From RGIG3002 sp964449325 (GTDB taxonomy: Bacteria; Bacillota; Clostridia; Lachnospirales; Lachnospiraceae), in assembly GCA_964449325.1 (NCBI GenBank), contig CAYUYJ010000007.1, forward strand, positions 1 through 64,000: 64,000 bases of DNA, given 5' to 3'. Shown here in pieces: positions 1 through 7,609 of this stretch (position 1 is the stretch's first letter; every line of letters begins with the position of its first letter). Below the pieces are notes generated by a model. The model saw only the letters and a program-made list of their open reading frames with translations. It searched no databases and had not been told where the DNA came from. Position numbers and translations under genes: made by a program.

Positions 1-34
1 TTTTTTCTATTATTTTTTATAGGTTCAATTTTGA

Positions 35-187
35 AGGCTGAACTGTTACAAAAAAGATTCACAAACTTATATTGATGATTACATAGAACACATACTTGGT
101 AAATCTAATAAATATGATGACAGAGAATTTCAAAGAGTATATGGGTTTTCTACTTTAAAATATTTTCATAATGAGTTAGGAATATAG
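35..187 (+). pseudogene. 3' remnant of an unidentified gene
   Basis: An open frame runs from just after a stop at 32-34 to a TAG at 185-187. Its last third reads IDDYIEHILGKSNKYDD then EFQRVYGFSTLKYF, which looks like real protein. No start codon is visible, so this is the tail of a gene broken at or before the window edge. It is followed by a hairpin at 192-213. It lies with prophage debris and is probably part of it. I do not recognise the family. Confidence 0.4.
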
Positions 188-191
188 AACA

Positions 192-213
192 AAGACACCA
201 ACTAAGGTGTCTT
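192..213 (+). terminator. Hairpin after the first remnant ORF
   Basis: AAGACACC (192-199) pairs perfectly with GGTGTCTT (206-213) around a 6-nt loop, 4 nt after the stop at 187. The T-tract is weak, so it may act as a modest terminator of the plus-strand remnant. Confidence 0.5.
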
Positions 214-337
214 ATGTAATTATTCTCTTCTATCATATTAATATATAAGCATACTATATGAGAGTGTTGATGTTTTCACATCGACCAAAATTCACTATAT
301 TTAGTGTGTGACGATATTTTCATATTGTCCCTAAGAG

Positions 338-362
338 GCACCTGTTTCGGCAGGTGCTTTTT
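338..362 (+). terminator. Rho-independent terminator, plus strand
   Basis: GCACCTG (338-344), a 6-nt loop and CAGGTGC (351-357) are followed by five T. This is a canonical terminator reading rightwards. No intact gene is seen directly upstream, so it is probably left over from a lost prophage transcript. Confidence 0.7.
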
Positions 363-419
363 AGTGCGCAAAATAAAAGAATGTAAACATAATTTACACC
401 CTTTTATACTACTCTTCTA

Positions 420-850
420 TTATAATGGTTTATTCCAATTATTTATTCTTTTGATTATGTTTTCTGTTTTAAAAGAACTATATTTGCATATTCCGCAATC
501 AGTTACTTTATATGATTTTTCATATGGATATAAAACAACTCCTAAATTTGTACGAACCATTGCTCCAAAACTATTTTGAGAGTCTACGAATACATCAATG
601 AAAACCCTTCCGTATTTATCTTGTGAAATAATATTAATATCGGAGAAATGTGCCGTTAATGGACATTTTAAATTATTGCATACATATTTTTTGCATAATT
701 CTATTATTAATTCTTTGTTATTTCCATCATATTCGACATCTGTGTCTATATTATTATTTTTGATTACATATATTAGAACAAAAATAAATAATAATATAAA
801 AGCAATCGCTACAAAAATCCAGTTGTAATTTGAGGCATTTCAAATGTCAT
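420..850 (-). pseudogene. Small membrane protein gene, frameshifted near its start
   Basis: A minus-strand frame ending in TAA at 420-422 encodes about 135 residues that look genuine: an N-terminal hydrophobic helix (WIFVAIAFILLFIFVLIYVI) and then a polar domain with several Cys (ELCKKYVCNNLKCP, DCGICKY). That frame has no ATG upstream before a stop. A good start (GGTGGTG, then ATG at 848-850) lies upstream but in another frame, which ends after 13 codons at TAG. The distance from that ATG to the final stop is 431 nt, not a multiple of three. A single-base indel close to the start would explain this. The family is not recognised. Confidence 0.5.
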
Positions 851-931
851 ATTAGTTCACCACCGTTATTTTTGTAAATATTTTAGCACGTATTAGTAAA
901 ATTATCAATGGAATCCACATCCATATACTAA

Positions 932-1585
932 AGTACGATATTCAAAACAACAATAGAAAATACTGCTAAAGAATTAAATAAAATACTAAATGCGGATATA
1001 TTGGCAGATTCTTTAGGGACTGGAATAGCCTTCCAAAATTATATAAAGGAATTTTCTAATTTAGATAAAGCAACCCAACAGGCAATATTATCATCTGGGT
1101 TATTATCAAAAGCGCAGAAAGAACAATTAATTTCACAGATGAAATTAACTGCTTCTACTACAACTCTTACGGCAGAACAAATTCAGGAACGTCTTGCGAC
1201 AGAATTAAATAGTGAAGCAGACGCAAAAGCATTACTTGCAAAATCTGGTTTAATTACAGAAAAAGAATTAGAAACAGGGGCAACTATTGAGATTACGACT
1301 GCAAAATTAAACGAAGCAGTTGCCAATGGTACATTATCTGCATCGGATGCTGCTGTTATTGCCGGAGCATTGGGAATTACTGGTGCAAATGCTACTGCTA
1401 CTACTTCATTTGGATTACTAACGAAAGCAGTATGGGCTAATGTAAAGGCTATTGGTGCGTGGCTTTTAACTACACCTGCTGGGTGGGCAACTTTAGCAAT
1501 AGGTGGTATTGTCGGTCTTACGGCAGCATATCAAAAGGCAACTTTGACAATAGACGAAGCAACTGACGCACTTGAAAACTCTACT
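932..1585 (+). pseudogene. Phage tail tape-measure protein fragment
   Basis: About 215 codons are open with no proper start; the frame continues upstream of the TTG at 1001 to a stop at 929-931. The sequence is Ala/Thr/Leu-rich with alternating helical stretches and a glycine-rich hydrophobic segment (WLLTTPAGWATLAIGGIVGL), followed by AAYQKATLTIDEATDAL. This is typical of tail tape-measure proteins of Firmicutes siphophages. The frame runs at about 1580 into sequence antisense to an integrase start, so the gene is truncated at both ends and joined to another prophage gene. Tape-measure proteins are normally many hundreds of residues long. Confidence 0.7.
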
Positions 1586-1719
1586 GTTATTGTTTTCTTT
1601 TCATTATTATGTGTGACTACTTTTCTGTACTTGATAAGTGTATGAGAATTATCGTTCCAAGAATAACTTCCCATGCCTCTAGGCAACTTTGGTAAAACAA
1701 TTTCTTTTGTCTTTTTCAT
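1580..1719 (-). pseudogene. int: N-terminal fragment of a tyrosine-type phage integrase
   Basis: The ATG at 1717-1719 has a strong site (GGAGG, 8 nt upstream). About 46 residues follow, including LPKLPRGMGSYSW and KYRKVVTHNNEKKTITV, which resembles the N-terminal arm-binding region of Firmicutes phage or ICE integrases. The frame then breaks off where the tape-measure fragment begins; the core-binding and catalytic domains are absent. Four GGACA motifs lie upstream and tRNA-Trp lies about 200 bp away, consistent with integration at a tRNA followed by a deletion that joined two distant prophage genes. Confidence 0.6.
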
Positions 1720-1743
1720 GCTAAATTCCTCCATTTCACTACT

Positions 1744-1786
1744 GGACAACTTTTGGACATCTTTTTGGACAGAATTAATCAGGACA
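1744..1786. repeat. Four GGACA repeats upstream of the integrase fragment
   Basis: GGACA occurs at 1744, 1755, 1767 and 1782, spaced 11, 12 and 15 bp, just upstream of the integrase start. Short repeats in this position are typical of arm-type integrase binding sites in attP. That role is inferred from position only. Confidence 0.4.
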
Positions 1787-1863
1787 AATCAGTATAAACC
1801 AGTACAACAAACAGAACATTTGTTTTGTTTTATTTAGTATATCACATAATAAAACAAAAAGAA

Positions 1864-1902
1864 AGTGCCAAAAAACACCGTAAAATAGGCATTTTTGACA
1901 CT
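1864..1902 (-). terminator. Probable terminator of tRNA-Trp
   Basis: On the minus strand AGTGTCAAAAA and TTTTTGGCACT form an imperfect stem (one mismatch), followed by TTTCTTTTTG. It lies 12 nt beyond the tRNA 3' end. Confidence 0.5.
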
Positions 1903-1914
1903 CTTACTTTTCAG

Positions 1915-1985
1915 CAGAGGAAGAGGGAATCGAACCCCCGTTAACGGTTTTGGAGACCGCCGCACTACCGCTGTACTATTCCTCT
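1915..1985 (-). tRNA. trnW: tRNA-Trp (CCA)
   Basis: The 71-nt minus-strand sequence folds as a full cloverleaf. The acceptor is AGAGGAA/TTCCTCT (7 bp, perfect) with discriminator G. The D stem is GTAC/GTGC, the anticodon stem GCGGT/ACCGT with loop CTCCAAA (anticodon CCA), and the T stem GGGGG/CCCTC with TTCGATT loop. The 3' CCA is not encoded. A promoter lies just upstream. The neighbouring prophage debris suggests this gene served as an integration site. Confidence 0.95.
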
Positions 1986-2013
1986 ATTTTGATGTTTTCC
2001 ATCAACGAAAATT

Positions 2014-2043
2014 ATTATAGCATATCTTACATTCCAATTGCAA
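2014..2043 (-). promoter_or_regulatory. Promoter of tRNA-Trp
   Basis: On the minus strand TTGCAA (2038-2043) and TATAAT (2014-2019) are separated by 18 bp, and the -10 lies about 29 bp before the tRNA start. A small TGATG/CATCA hairpin sits between promoter and tRNA. Confidence 0.6.
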
Positions 2044-2159
2044 GAATGATAATAAACGTTTTTTTTGTCAATTTTCTGACTTTTCCACACAATTCTATAT
2101 TGTAGCAATGCAACTTACTCTTTTCAGAAAATATGTACTATCATTTCCTTCTGAATTTC

Positions 2160-2315
2160 TTATTTTGCACCTCCGCATTTTCCGCTTGCACTGCAGCCCG
2201 AACAGCCGCATCCGCAACCGCTTTTTCCCGACTTGCTGCGCTTATAGTAATAATATCCGATTCCGCACAAAGCCAGCCCAATAATAACAACAATAATAAT
2301 ATCTGCTATATTCAT
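2160..2315 (-). CDS. FeoB-associated Cys-rich membrane protein
   Basis: A 51-residue protein. One N-terminal transmembrane helix (about residues 5-20) precedes a Tyr/Lys stretch and a short tail rich in Cys and Gly (GCGCGCSGCSASGKCGG, six Cys). This is the architecture of the small FeoB-associated Cys-rich proteins found beside feoB in Clostridia; the Cys cluster is thought to handle ferrous iron at the membrane. The start ATG at 2313-2315 has GGAGAG upstream. It lies 8 bp after the Fur-like gene and is the last gene of the feo operon. The assignment rests on context and architecture. Confidence 0.85.
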   Translation of the reverse strand: MNIADIIIVVIIGLALCGIGYYYYKRSKSGKSGCGCGCSGCSASGKCGGAK

Positions 2316-2323
2316 GTTCTCTC

Positions 2324-2830
2324 CTATCCGCAACAGCTCTCACCGTCACATTCACAGCTACATACCATTATATTATCAATTTTCTGATTTTTCAAATATC
2401 CGGTTGCTTTCAAACCGGCTTCCACTACTTTAGTCCACTCTCTGCCGTTTAATTTGATGGTTCCTCCTTCACATAAGGCTACAATACACGCATCCTCTTT
2501 GCCACAGTTTTTTCCGTAGGCAACACGGTACATATTTCTTCTGTCAATAGCACCTATTTCTTCCAGTGTTTTTACCATACGGTATACCGTTGCAATACCG
2601 ATGGAACTATCACTTTTCATTGCTTCATAATAAATTTCCTTGCAGCAGGAACATTCATTTTTCAAAATAATATCTATAATCAGTTTTCTCTGACCGGTAA
2701 TCCGAAGTCCTTTTTTTCTAAGCTGTGTAAGAATATATTCCTTTCCGGTCATATTTGCCGTCTGAATCGGTCTGCTTTCCCATTTTTCTCTCATCATGAA
2801 CAGTACCTGCTCCTTTTTGTCTTTCTCCAT
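2324..2830 (-). CDS. Fur-family regulator with Cys-rich C-terminus
   Basis: Predicted 168 residues. Residues 27-105 match the Fur winged-helix domain (LRKKGLRITGQRKLI, then IGIATVYRMVKTLEEIG as recognition helix). The usual C-terminal dimerisation and metal-binding domain with its His-rich motifs is not recognisable. Instead the tail contains CSCECDGESCCG, and CSCC occurs near residue 60. I chose the ATG at 2828-2830 because GAGAGG lies 10 nt upstream; ATGs further in have no clear site. The gene sits between feoB and the Cys-rich peptide, so it probably regulates iron uptake. Direct sensing of iron or redox through the cysteines is inference. Confidence 0.8.
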   Translation of the reverse strand: MEKDKKEQVLFMMREKWESRPIQTANMTGKEYILTQLRKKGLRITGQRKLIIDIILKNECSCCKEIYYEAMKSDSSIGIATVYRMVKTLEEIGAIDRRNMYRVAYGKNCGKEDACIVALCEGGTIKLNGREWTKVVEAGLKATGYLKNQKIDNIMVCSCECDGESCCG

Positions 2831-2862
2831 ATCCGGTCTGCCTCTCACACAACAGACCGGAT
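2831..2862 (-). promoter_or_regulatory. Hairpin presenting or hiding the RBS of the Fur-like gene
   Basis: ATCCGGTCTG and CAGACCGGAT form a perfect 10-bp stem on the transcript with a 12-nt loop containing GAGAGG. The stem ends immediately before the start ATG (2828-2830). The loop therefore holds the presumed ribosome binding site of the Fur-like gene, which could lower or control its translation relative to feoB. Confidence 0.5.
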
Positions 2863-2891
2863 AAAACTTTTTCAAATAATTGTCTCAGCTT

Positions 2892-4937
2892 TTAGAAGAT
2901 GAGACTTCCTATTACATGGATAAGAAGAGCAACAACATACGCAACAAGCATCTGGAAACCAATCGTTCTGAAGGTCCATTTCCATGATCCCATTTCCCTC
3001 TTAATTGCGCCCACTGCTGCAAAGCAGGGCATACACAATAAATTGAATGCCATATAAGCATATGCGGTCACACCGTTAAATACTTCCGAAAGTTGCGGAA
3101 GTGCCTGCTCTCCTGCCATCATAGCCTCAATTGCCGCATCATCAGCCTGTGCAAACAGCTGTCCGAAGGTTGCAACAATATTTTCTTTTGCAATCCATCC
3201 TGTTACAATACCAACACTTGCTCTCCAGTCTGCAAATCCAAGCGGTGCAAAAATCCATTTAATTGCATTTCCGAAAGAAGCAAGGAAGCTTTCTTCCATA
3301 TCGCACATACCGCTTAAATTGAAATTGGAAAGTAACCATATTAAAATCGTAGAACCGAAAATAATCGTACCTGCTTTTACTGCAAAACCTTTTACCTTTT
3401 CCCATGCATGAATCAGAATACTTTTCATGGTCGGCACTCTGTATGCAGGCAGTTCCATAATAAAATTGGAAGCATCGGATTTAAAAGCAAATTTATTTAG
3501 CAGGAATGCACCGATAACCGCAACTACAATACCTAACATATAAATCGAAAAGGTTATTGCTGTCTGGTTTTTGTCTGCAAAAAGGGTTGCTGCAAACATT
3601 GCATAAATCGGTAATTTCGCACCACAGGACATAAACGGTGTAATCATCATTGTGATTTTGCGGTCCTTGTCGCTTTCCAACGTTCTGGAAGCCATAAGTG
3701 CCGGCACAGAACATCCAAAGCCCATCAGCATCGGAATAAAGGAACGTCCGGACAAACCGAATTTACGGAAAATTCTATCCATAACGAAAGCTACACGAGC
3801 CATGTAACCACTGTCTTCCAAGAAGGATAACAGTAAGAACAATACAAGTACAAGCGGAAGGAAGCCTGCCACTGCACCGATGCCATCCATAATACCACTG
3901 ATTACCAGACCGAATACCCAATCGGAAGCACCTGCGCTTTCAAGCAGTCCCTCTACCGCACCGGTAAGTGCGCCCCAAAGTTCTTCCACGATTCCCGCAA
4001 GCCATACACCTGGGCTCGCAAGTCCGGGGATAAACAGGAAATTTTCACTGAATGTACATGCAAACATGATATACATAATCACTGCAAAAATCGGCAGTGC
4101 CAAAAATCTGTTTGTAAGTATTTTGTCCAGTTTGTCAGATTTCGTTTCCGTATAGCCGGATTTTGCTTTCCGAACTGCTTCCTTTGTAACTTTAGATATG
4201 TATTGATATCTTTCATCCGCCACAACAGCTTCCAAATCTTCTGTTCCCGCTGTTTTCTTTATGATGTCACTTACTTTGGAGGCCTGTGCATCCGTCAGCT
4301 CTTTTATGACGATTTCATCCTCCTCTACCAGCTTCATAGCTTTCCAGTAATTGTCCTTTACACCTTCTTTTTCAAGGTAATTGCTGACTTCCCAAACGGC
4401 AGACATAATCCTGTCATTAAAAATATTCAGTTCCTTCGGTACTGTCTTGTTCTTTACAACACTCACGGCTGCTTCCAATAATTCATTCAGCCCTTTTCCG
4501 CTTCTTGCGGTAATCGGTACAACCGGAATACCAAATGCTTCCGAAAACTTCTTATAGTCAATCACGTCCCCCCGGGAGGCTACCTCATCCATCATATTCA
4601 GGGCAATGACCATCGGAATTCCCGTTTCCATAATCTGTAGTGTCAGATATAGGTTTCTCTCAATACTTGTACCGTCTACAATATTTATGACCGCATCCGG
4701 TTTTTCTTTCACGATAGCATCTCTGGCAATAATTTCCTCTGCCGAATAGGGGGACAGGGAATAAGTCCCCGGTAAATCCAAAATTTTTATTTCTTTATTT
4801 TTTTTATAGATACCGTCTTTCTTTTCCACAGTAACACCGGGCCAGTTTCCTACATGCTGTTTTGCACCGGTAAGTTCATTAAATAAGGTTGTTTTACCGC
4901 AGTTTGGATTACCTGCAAGTGCAATTGTATATGACAT
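2892..4937 (-). CDS. feoB: Ferrous iron transporter FeoB
   Basis: 681 residues, typical length. The N-terminal G domain shows G1 (GNPNCGKTTLFNELTG, residues 9-24), G3 (DLPGTYSLSPYS) and G4 (ALNMMDE). A helical insertion follows, then a polytopic membrane domain with the two FeoB gate regions (CSVPALMASRTL and the final helices). It moves Fe2+ across the cytoplasmic membrane with GTP binding as a switch. Two feoA genes precede it (40-bp gap to the nearer) and the Fur-like gene follows. A short hairpin overlaps its stop (2882-2905). Confidence 0.97.
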   Translation of the reverse strand: MSYTIALAGNPNCGKTTLFNELTGAKQHVGNWPGVTVEKKDGIYKKNKEIKILDLPGTYSLSPYSAEEIIARDAIVKEKPDAVINIVDGTSIERNLYLTLQIMETGIPMVIALNMMDEVASRGDVIDYKKFSEAFGIPVVPITARSGKGLNELLEAAVSVVKNKTVPKELNIFNDRIMSAVWEVSNYLEKEGVKDNYWKAMKLVEEDEIVIKELTDAQASKVSDIIKKTAGTEDLEAVVADERYQYISKVTKEAVRKAKSGYTETKSDKLDKILTNRFLALPIFAVIMYIMFACTFSENFLFIPGLASPGVWLAGIVEELWGALTGAVEGLLESAGASDWVFGLVISGIMDGIGAVAGFLPLVLVLFLLLSFLEDSGYMARVAFVMDRIFRKFGLSGRSFIPMLMGFGCSVPALMASRTLESDKDRKITMMITPFMSCGAKLPIYAMFAATLFADKNQTAITFSIYMLGIVVAVIGAFLLNKFAFKSDASNFIMELPAYRVPTMKSILIHAWEKVKGFAVKAGTIIFGSTILIWLLSNFNLSGMCDMEESFLASFGNAIKWIFAPLGFADWRASVGIVTGWIAKENIVATFGQLFAQADDAAIEAMMAGEQALPQLSEVFNGVTAYAYMAFNLLCMPCFAAVGAIKREMGSWKWTFRTIGFQMLVAYVVALLIHVIGSLIF

Positions 4938-4977
4938 TTTTCTCCTCTTTCTGCTGCTTTTGCAAAGCTTGCCTTCT

Positions 4978-5202
4978 TTACTCTACAATAATCTGTTTTG
5001 CTTCCTCTTTTCTTAAAGATAATTCATAGCCTCTGATTGTTACTTCAATCGGGTCTCCGAGCGGTGCAATTTTTACCACTTTAATCTCCGCACCGGGTGT
5101 TACACCCATATCCATAATTCTTCTCCTCATCTGACCTTTCTCGCCGATGGATACGACTTTTCCCCGCTCTCCGGGTTTCAACTCTCCTAAAGTCATCTTC
5201 AA
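4978..5202 (-). CDS. feoA: FeoA-domain protein, second copy
   Basis: 74 residues forming a single SH3-like FeoA domain: MTLGELKPGERGKVVSIG, then RRRIMDMGVTPGAEIKVVKIAPLGDPIEV and a final beta strand. FeoA is a small cytosolic partner needed for FeoB activity. It lies between the other feoA (23-bp gap) and feoB. Two divergent FeoA copies are common in Clostridia and may contact FeoB differently. Confidence 0.93.
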   Translation of the reverse strand: MKMTLGELKPGERGKVVSIGEKGQMRRRIMDMGVTPGAEIKVVKIAPLGDPIEVTIRGYELSLRKEEAKQIIVE

Positions 5203-5225
5203 TCCTCCTCAATTTTCTCTATCTT

Positions 5226-5444
5226 TTAATCTACAATAATCATAGATGCAAGACCTCTATTCAATGCCACTTTTACGCCTTTAATCATGAGAATCAATCC
5301 GCTTGGATTTTCACCAACCACTTTTACATTTTCTCCTCTGACAAAGCCTAAATCCTGTAAATGCTTTTTCATCTCTTCTTTTCCTCGAAATTCGGAAACT
5401 GTTCTTGTTTCTCCAAGTCCAACCATAGCCAATGACATCTTCAT
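5226..5444 (-). CDS. feoA: FeoA-domain protein, first gene of the feo operon
   Basis: 72 residues with the FeoA fold (MSLAMVGLGETRTV, KKHLQDLGFVRGENVKVV, GLILMIKGVKVALNRGLA). Promoter-proximal gene of feoA-feoA-feoB-fur-like-Cys-rich; its start is preceded by AGGAGG. It differs clearly from the second copy, so the two are paralogues, not a recent duplication. A Fur-box-like site lies 37 bp upstream. Confidence 0.93.
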   Translation of the reverse strand: MKMSLAMVGLGETRTVSEFRGKEEMKKHLQDLGFVRGENVKVVGENPSGLILMIKGVKVALNRGLASMIIVD

Positions 5445-5480
5445 ACGCCTCCTTATTCTTCATTCTTATGTTTATTATTT

Positions 5481-5499
5481 GATAATGAATCTCATTTGC
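5481..5499. promoter_or_regulatory. Fur-box-like operator upstream of feoA
   Basis: GATAATGAATCTCATTTGC matches the classical 19-bp Fur box GATAATGATAATCATTATC at 14 of 19 positions, including the whole left half. It lies 37 bp upstream of the first feoA, where an iron-responsive repressor would act. Confidence 0.65.
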
Positions 5500-5509
5500 A
5501 TTTTCATTG

Positions 5510-5525
5510 GTTAGTATAAACTAAC
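5510..5525. promoter_or_regulatory. Second palindrome upstream of feoA
   Basis: GTTAGT-ATAA-ACTAAC is a perfect 6-bp inverted repeat 10 bp upstream of the Fur-like box. It resembles half-sites of DtxR/MntR-type metalloregulators more than Fur. It may be a second metal-responsive operator or overlap the -35 region. Confidence 0.45.
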
Positions 5526-5558
5526 GCACAACTTTTGTCAATACACTTGTTGATAAAA

Positions 5559-5603
5559 ATTCTCATTCCCTCCTTAACTTCCATCACTTGGCTCGCGCAC
5601 ATT
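5559..5603. repeat. Degenerate copy of a dispersed palindromic intergenic repeat
   Basis: The segment ending in CACTTGGCTCGCGCA matches the 3' part of two better copies at 42236-42315 and 62156-62235 (shared pieces: ATTCTC, CCTTAAC/CCCTAACC, CCA-CACTTGGCTCGCG). The hairpin-forming 5' half is missing. It lies between the radA terminator and the feo promoter. Confidence 0.6.
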
Positions 5604-5605
5604 AC

Positions 5606-5638
5606 AAAAAAAGGACATTGTCCTACGACAACATCCTT
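5606..5638 (-). terminator. Rho-independent terminator of radA
   Basis: On the minus strand a 12-bp stem (AAGGATGTTGTC/GACAATGTCCTT, two G-U pairs as RNA) with GTAG loop is followed by seven T. It begins 19 nt after the radA stop. Confidence 0.85.
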
Positions 5639-5657
5639 TCCATACAAAAATATATTA

Positions 5658-7046
5658 CTATATCAAATCAATGGCATCCTTCACCGATTTCACTCCAACC
5701 AGATGTATTCCTTCCATAACACTGCTTTTTTTATCTTTCAACGTTTCCAGACACACTGCGGGAAGAATACAGGTTGTAAAGCCAAGCTTCTTTGCCTCCG
5801 AAATTCTCTGCTCTGCCATATTGACAGCACGTACTTCTCCGCTTAGACCGATTTCTCCGAAAGCAATCGTCTTTTCATCAATAGACCGGTTTTTAAAGCT
5901 GGAGACAAGCGCAAGGGCAATCCCCAAATCAATAGCAGGCTCCGTAATTTTCATACCGCCTGCGATATTCACATAGGCATCACAATTAGACATCTGCAGG
6001 CAAAGCCGTTTCTCTAATACCGCAATTAACAGGTTCAGACGGTTAAAATCCGTTCCGGTTGCCTGTCGTCTCGGAAATCCGAAATTGGTGGGACAGACAA
6101 GTGCCTGTATTTCAATCAGAATCGGTCGGGTTCCCTCCATAGAGCAGGCAACCACAGAACCACTTGCCCCTTCCGGCTTTCCGTTAAGCATATATTCCGA
6201 AGGATTCTTTACCTCTGCCAGACCATTTTCCCTCATTTCAAATACACCGATTTCATTGGTGGAACCAAACCGGTTTTTGACTCCACGTAAAATCCGGTAG
6301 GAAGCGTATCTGTCTCCTTCAAAATAAAGTACCGTGTCTACCATGTGTTCCAACACTCTCGGTCCCGCCACAGTACCTTCCTTGGTTACGTGTCCTACAA
6401 TAAAAATAGAAACCCCCATGCCCTTTGCAAGCTGCATGAGCACTCCGGTAGATTCCCGCACCTGAGATACACTGCCCGGTGCTGCGGAAACATTTTCATT
6501 ATACATAGTCTGTATGGAATCAATAATGACAACCTCCGGCTGAAGCTGACGGATTGTTTCTTCTATCAAAGTCAGATTCGTCTCACAAAGTAACAACAAT
6601 TCGTCCGCAAATTCTCCCATACGGTTAGCACGTATTTTAATCTGCTTTAACGATTCCTCACCGGAAATATACAATACCTTCCGATGCTCTTTTGCAAGTT
6701 CTCTGCACACCTGCAAAAGCAAGGTAGACTTTCCGATTCCCGGGTCTCCGCCGACCAAAGTCAACGACCCCGGAACAATACCGCCACCCAATACTCTGTC
6801 CAGTTCCCCCATATGAGTCAACAGCTTTTCTTCCTCATTCATGGAAACTTCGGAAAGTTTCTGCACCTCGGCACGCTTTCTTCCTTCCGTCTTTACGGAA
6901 CCGCCCATTCCACCGGTCGAAGCCGTCACAGTCTCCTCCACAAAGGTATTCCACTCCTTGCAGGCAGGACACTGTCCCATCCACTTTGCCGACTCATAAC
7001 CACAGCTCTGACAAAAAAACAGGGTTGTTTTCTTTCCTTTTGCCAT
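5658..7046 (-). CDS. radA: DNA repair protein RadA
   Basis: 462 residues, full length. The N-terminal zinc finger is CQSCGYESAKWMGQCPAC. A RecA-like ATPase core follows with Walker A GGDPGIGKSTLL, Walker B-like VVIIDSIQ and the RadA-specific KNRFGSTNEIGVF motif. The C-terminal Lon-protease-like domain contains GGMKITEPAIDLGIALAL. RadA is a hexameric helicase that promotes branch migration during recombinational repair. It follows the 136-residue hypothetical by 15 bp and ends at a strong terminator. Confidence 0.97.
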   Translation of the reverse strand: MAKGKKTTLFFCQSCGYESAKWMGQCPACKEWNTFVEETVTASTGGMGGSVKTEGRKRAEVQKLSEVSMNEEEKLLTHMGELDRVLGGGIVPGSLTLVGGDPGIGKSTLLLQVCRELAKEHRKVLYISGEESLKQIKIRANRMGEFADELLLLCETNLTLIEETIRQLQPEVVIIDSIQTMYNENVSAAPGSVSQVRESTGVLMQLAKGMGVSIFIVGHVTKEGTVAGPRVLEHMVDTVLYFEGDRYASYRILRGVKNRFGSTNEIGVFEMRENGLAEVKNPSEYMLNGKPEGASGSVVACSMEGTRPILIEIQALVCPTNFGFPRRQATGTDFNRLNLLIAVLEKRLCLQMSNCDAYVNIAGGMKITEPAIDLGIALALVSSFKNRSIDEKTIAFGEIGLSGEVRAVNMAEQRISEAKKLGFTTCILPAVCLETLKDKKSSVMEGIHLVGVKSVKDAIDLI

Positions 7047-7061
7047 CTTATCTTTATCCTG

Positions 7062-7472
7062 TTATTTTACGATTTTTACACTAATTTCGCCAACGCCTGC
7101 CAATTCAACACTTGCACTCAATTTACCGCCCATATTGGTTTTCATTTTACCGGCACTCGTTCCGTCCACAATCACTTCATATTCCGTATCATCCTGAAGC
7201 CCTACGGTAAGCTGTGCATCTTCATCTCCTTCTACCACAAAGCTTACTCCGTTTTCGTCTTCTTTAAAATTCAATACGCTTGTACCCGGAACAGATTCAT
7301 ATACAAACATTCCGTTTTTTTCTAATTTTGTCATGGTGCTGTAGGTCTTTACCTTATACAAATCACCTGCATGTTCAAAGTTCTCCAATTTTGCCTTCTG
7401 TGCCAGCTTATGATTGCCAAAGCTGATGCTTCCGTCATCTTCCGCACGAAGCAGCTGTTCTACTACTGCCAT
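7062..7472 (-). CDS. Conserved hypothetical protein upstream of radA
   Basis: 136 residues, soluble, acidic, with mostly beta-strand character and no signal peptide or membrane helix. It begins MAVVEQLLRAEDDGSISFGN; the C-terminal half (TVGLQDDTEYEVIVDG, GGKLSASVEL, GEISVKIVK) looks like a beta-sandwich. Proteins of this kind are often labelled endosialidase in Lachnospiraceae genomes, but nothing here supports such an activity. AGGAGG precedes the ATG. Co-transcription with radA is likely given the 15-bp gap. Confidence 0.7.
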   Translation of the reverse strand: MAVVEQLLRAEDDGSISFGNHKLAQKAKLENFEHAGDLYKVKTYSTMTKLEKNGMFVYESVPGTSVLNFKEDENGVSFVVEGDEDAQLTVGLQDDTEYEVIVDGTSAGKMKTNMGGKLSASVELAGVGEISVKIVK

Positions 7473-7609
7473 CTTCTACATCCTCCTAAATACATTACAG
7501 TGCTTTTTGACACTATTTCATTTGTATTTTCAGTATAATATAATTGTTTTTTTTTTGCTATAGTTATTGTTTAAAATTTATGAAATGTTTTGTTTTCTTA
7601 AACCGGAAT

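Noticed and set aside
304..828. Plus-strand ORFs of 91 and 76 codons
   Set aside because: They lie opposite a minus-strand frame with much better protein character and lack ribosome binding sites.
6684..7325. Plus-strand ORF of 213 codons
   Set aside because: It is antisense to radA and the upstream hypothetical, with a composition (Cys, His, Phe, Ser) typical of shadow frames.
7062..7472. Endosialidase
   Set aside because: The protein is only 136 residues and shows no sialidase motif; the label seems to be inherited annotation.
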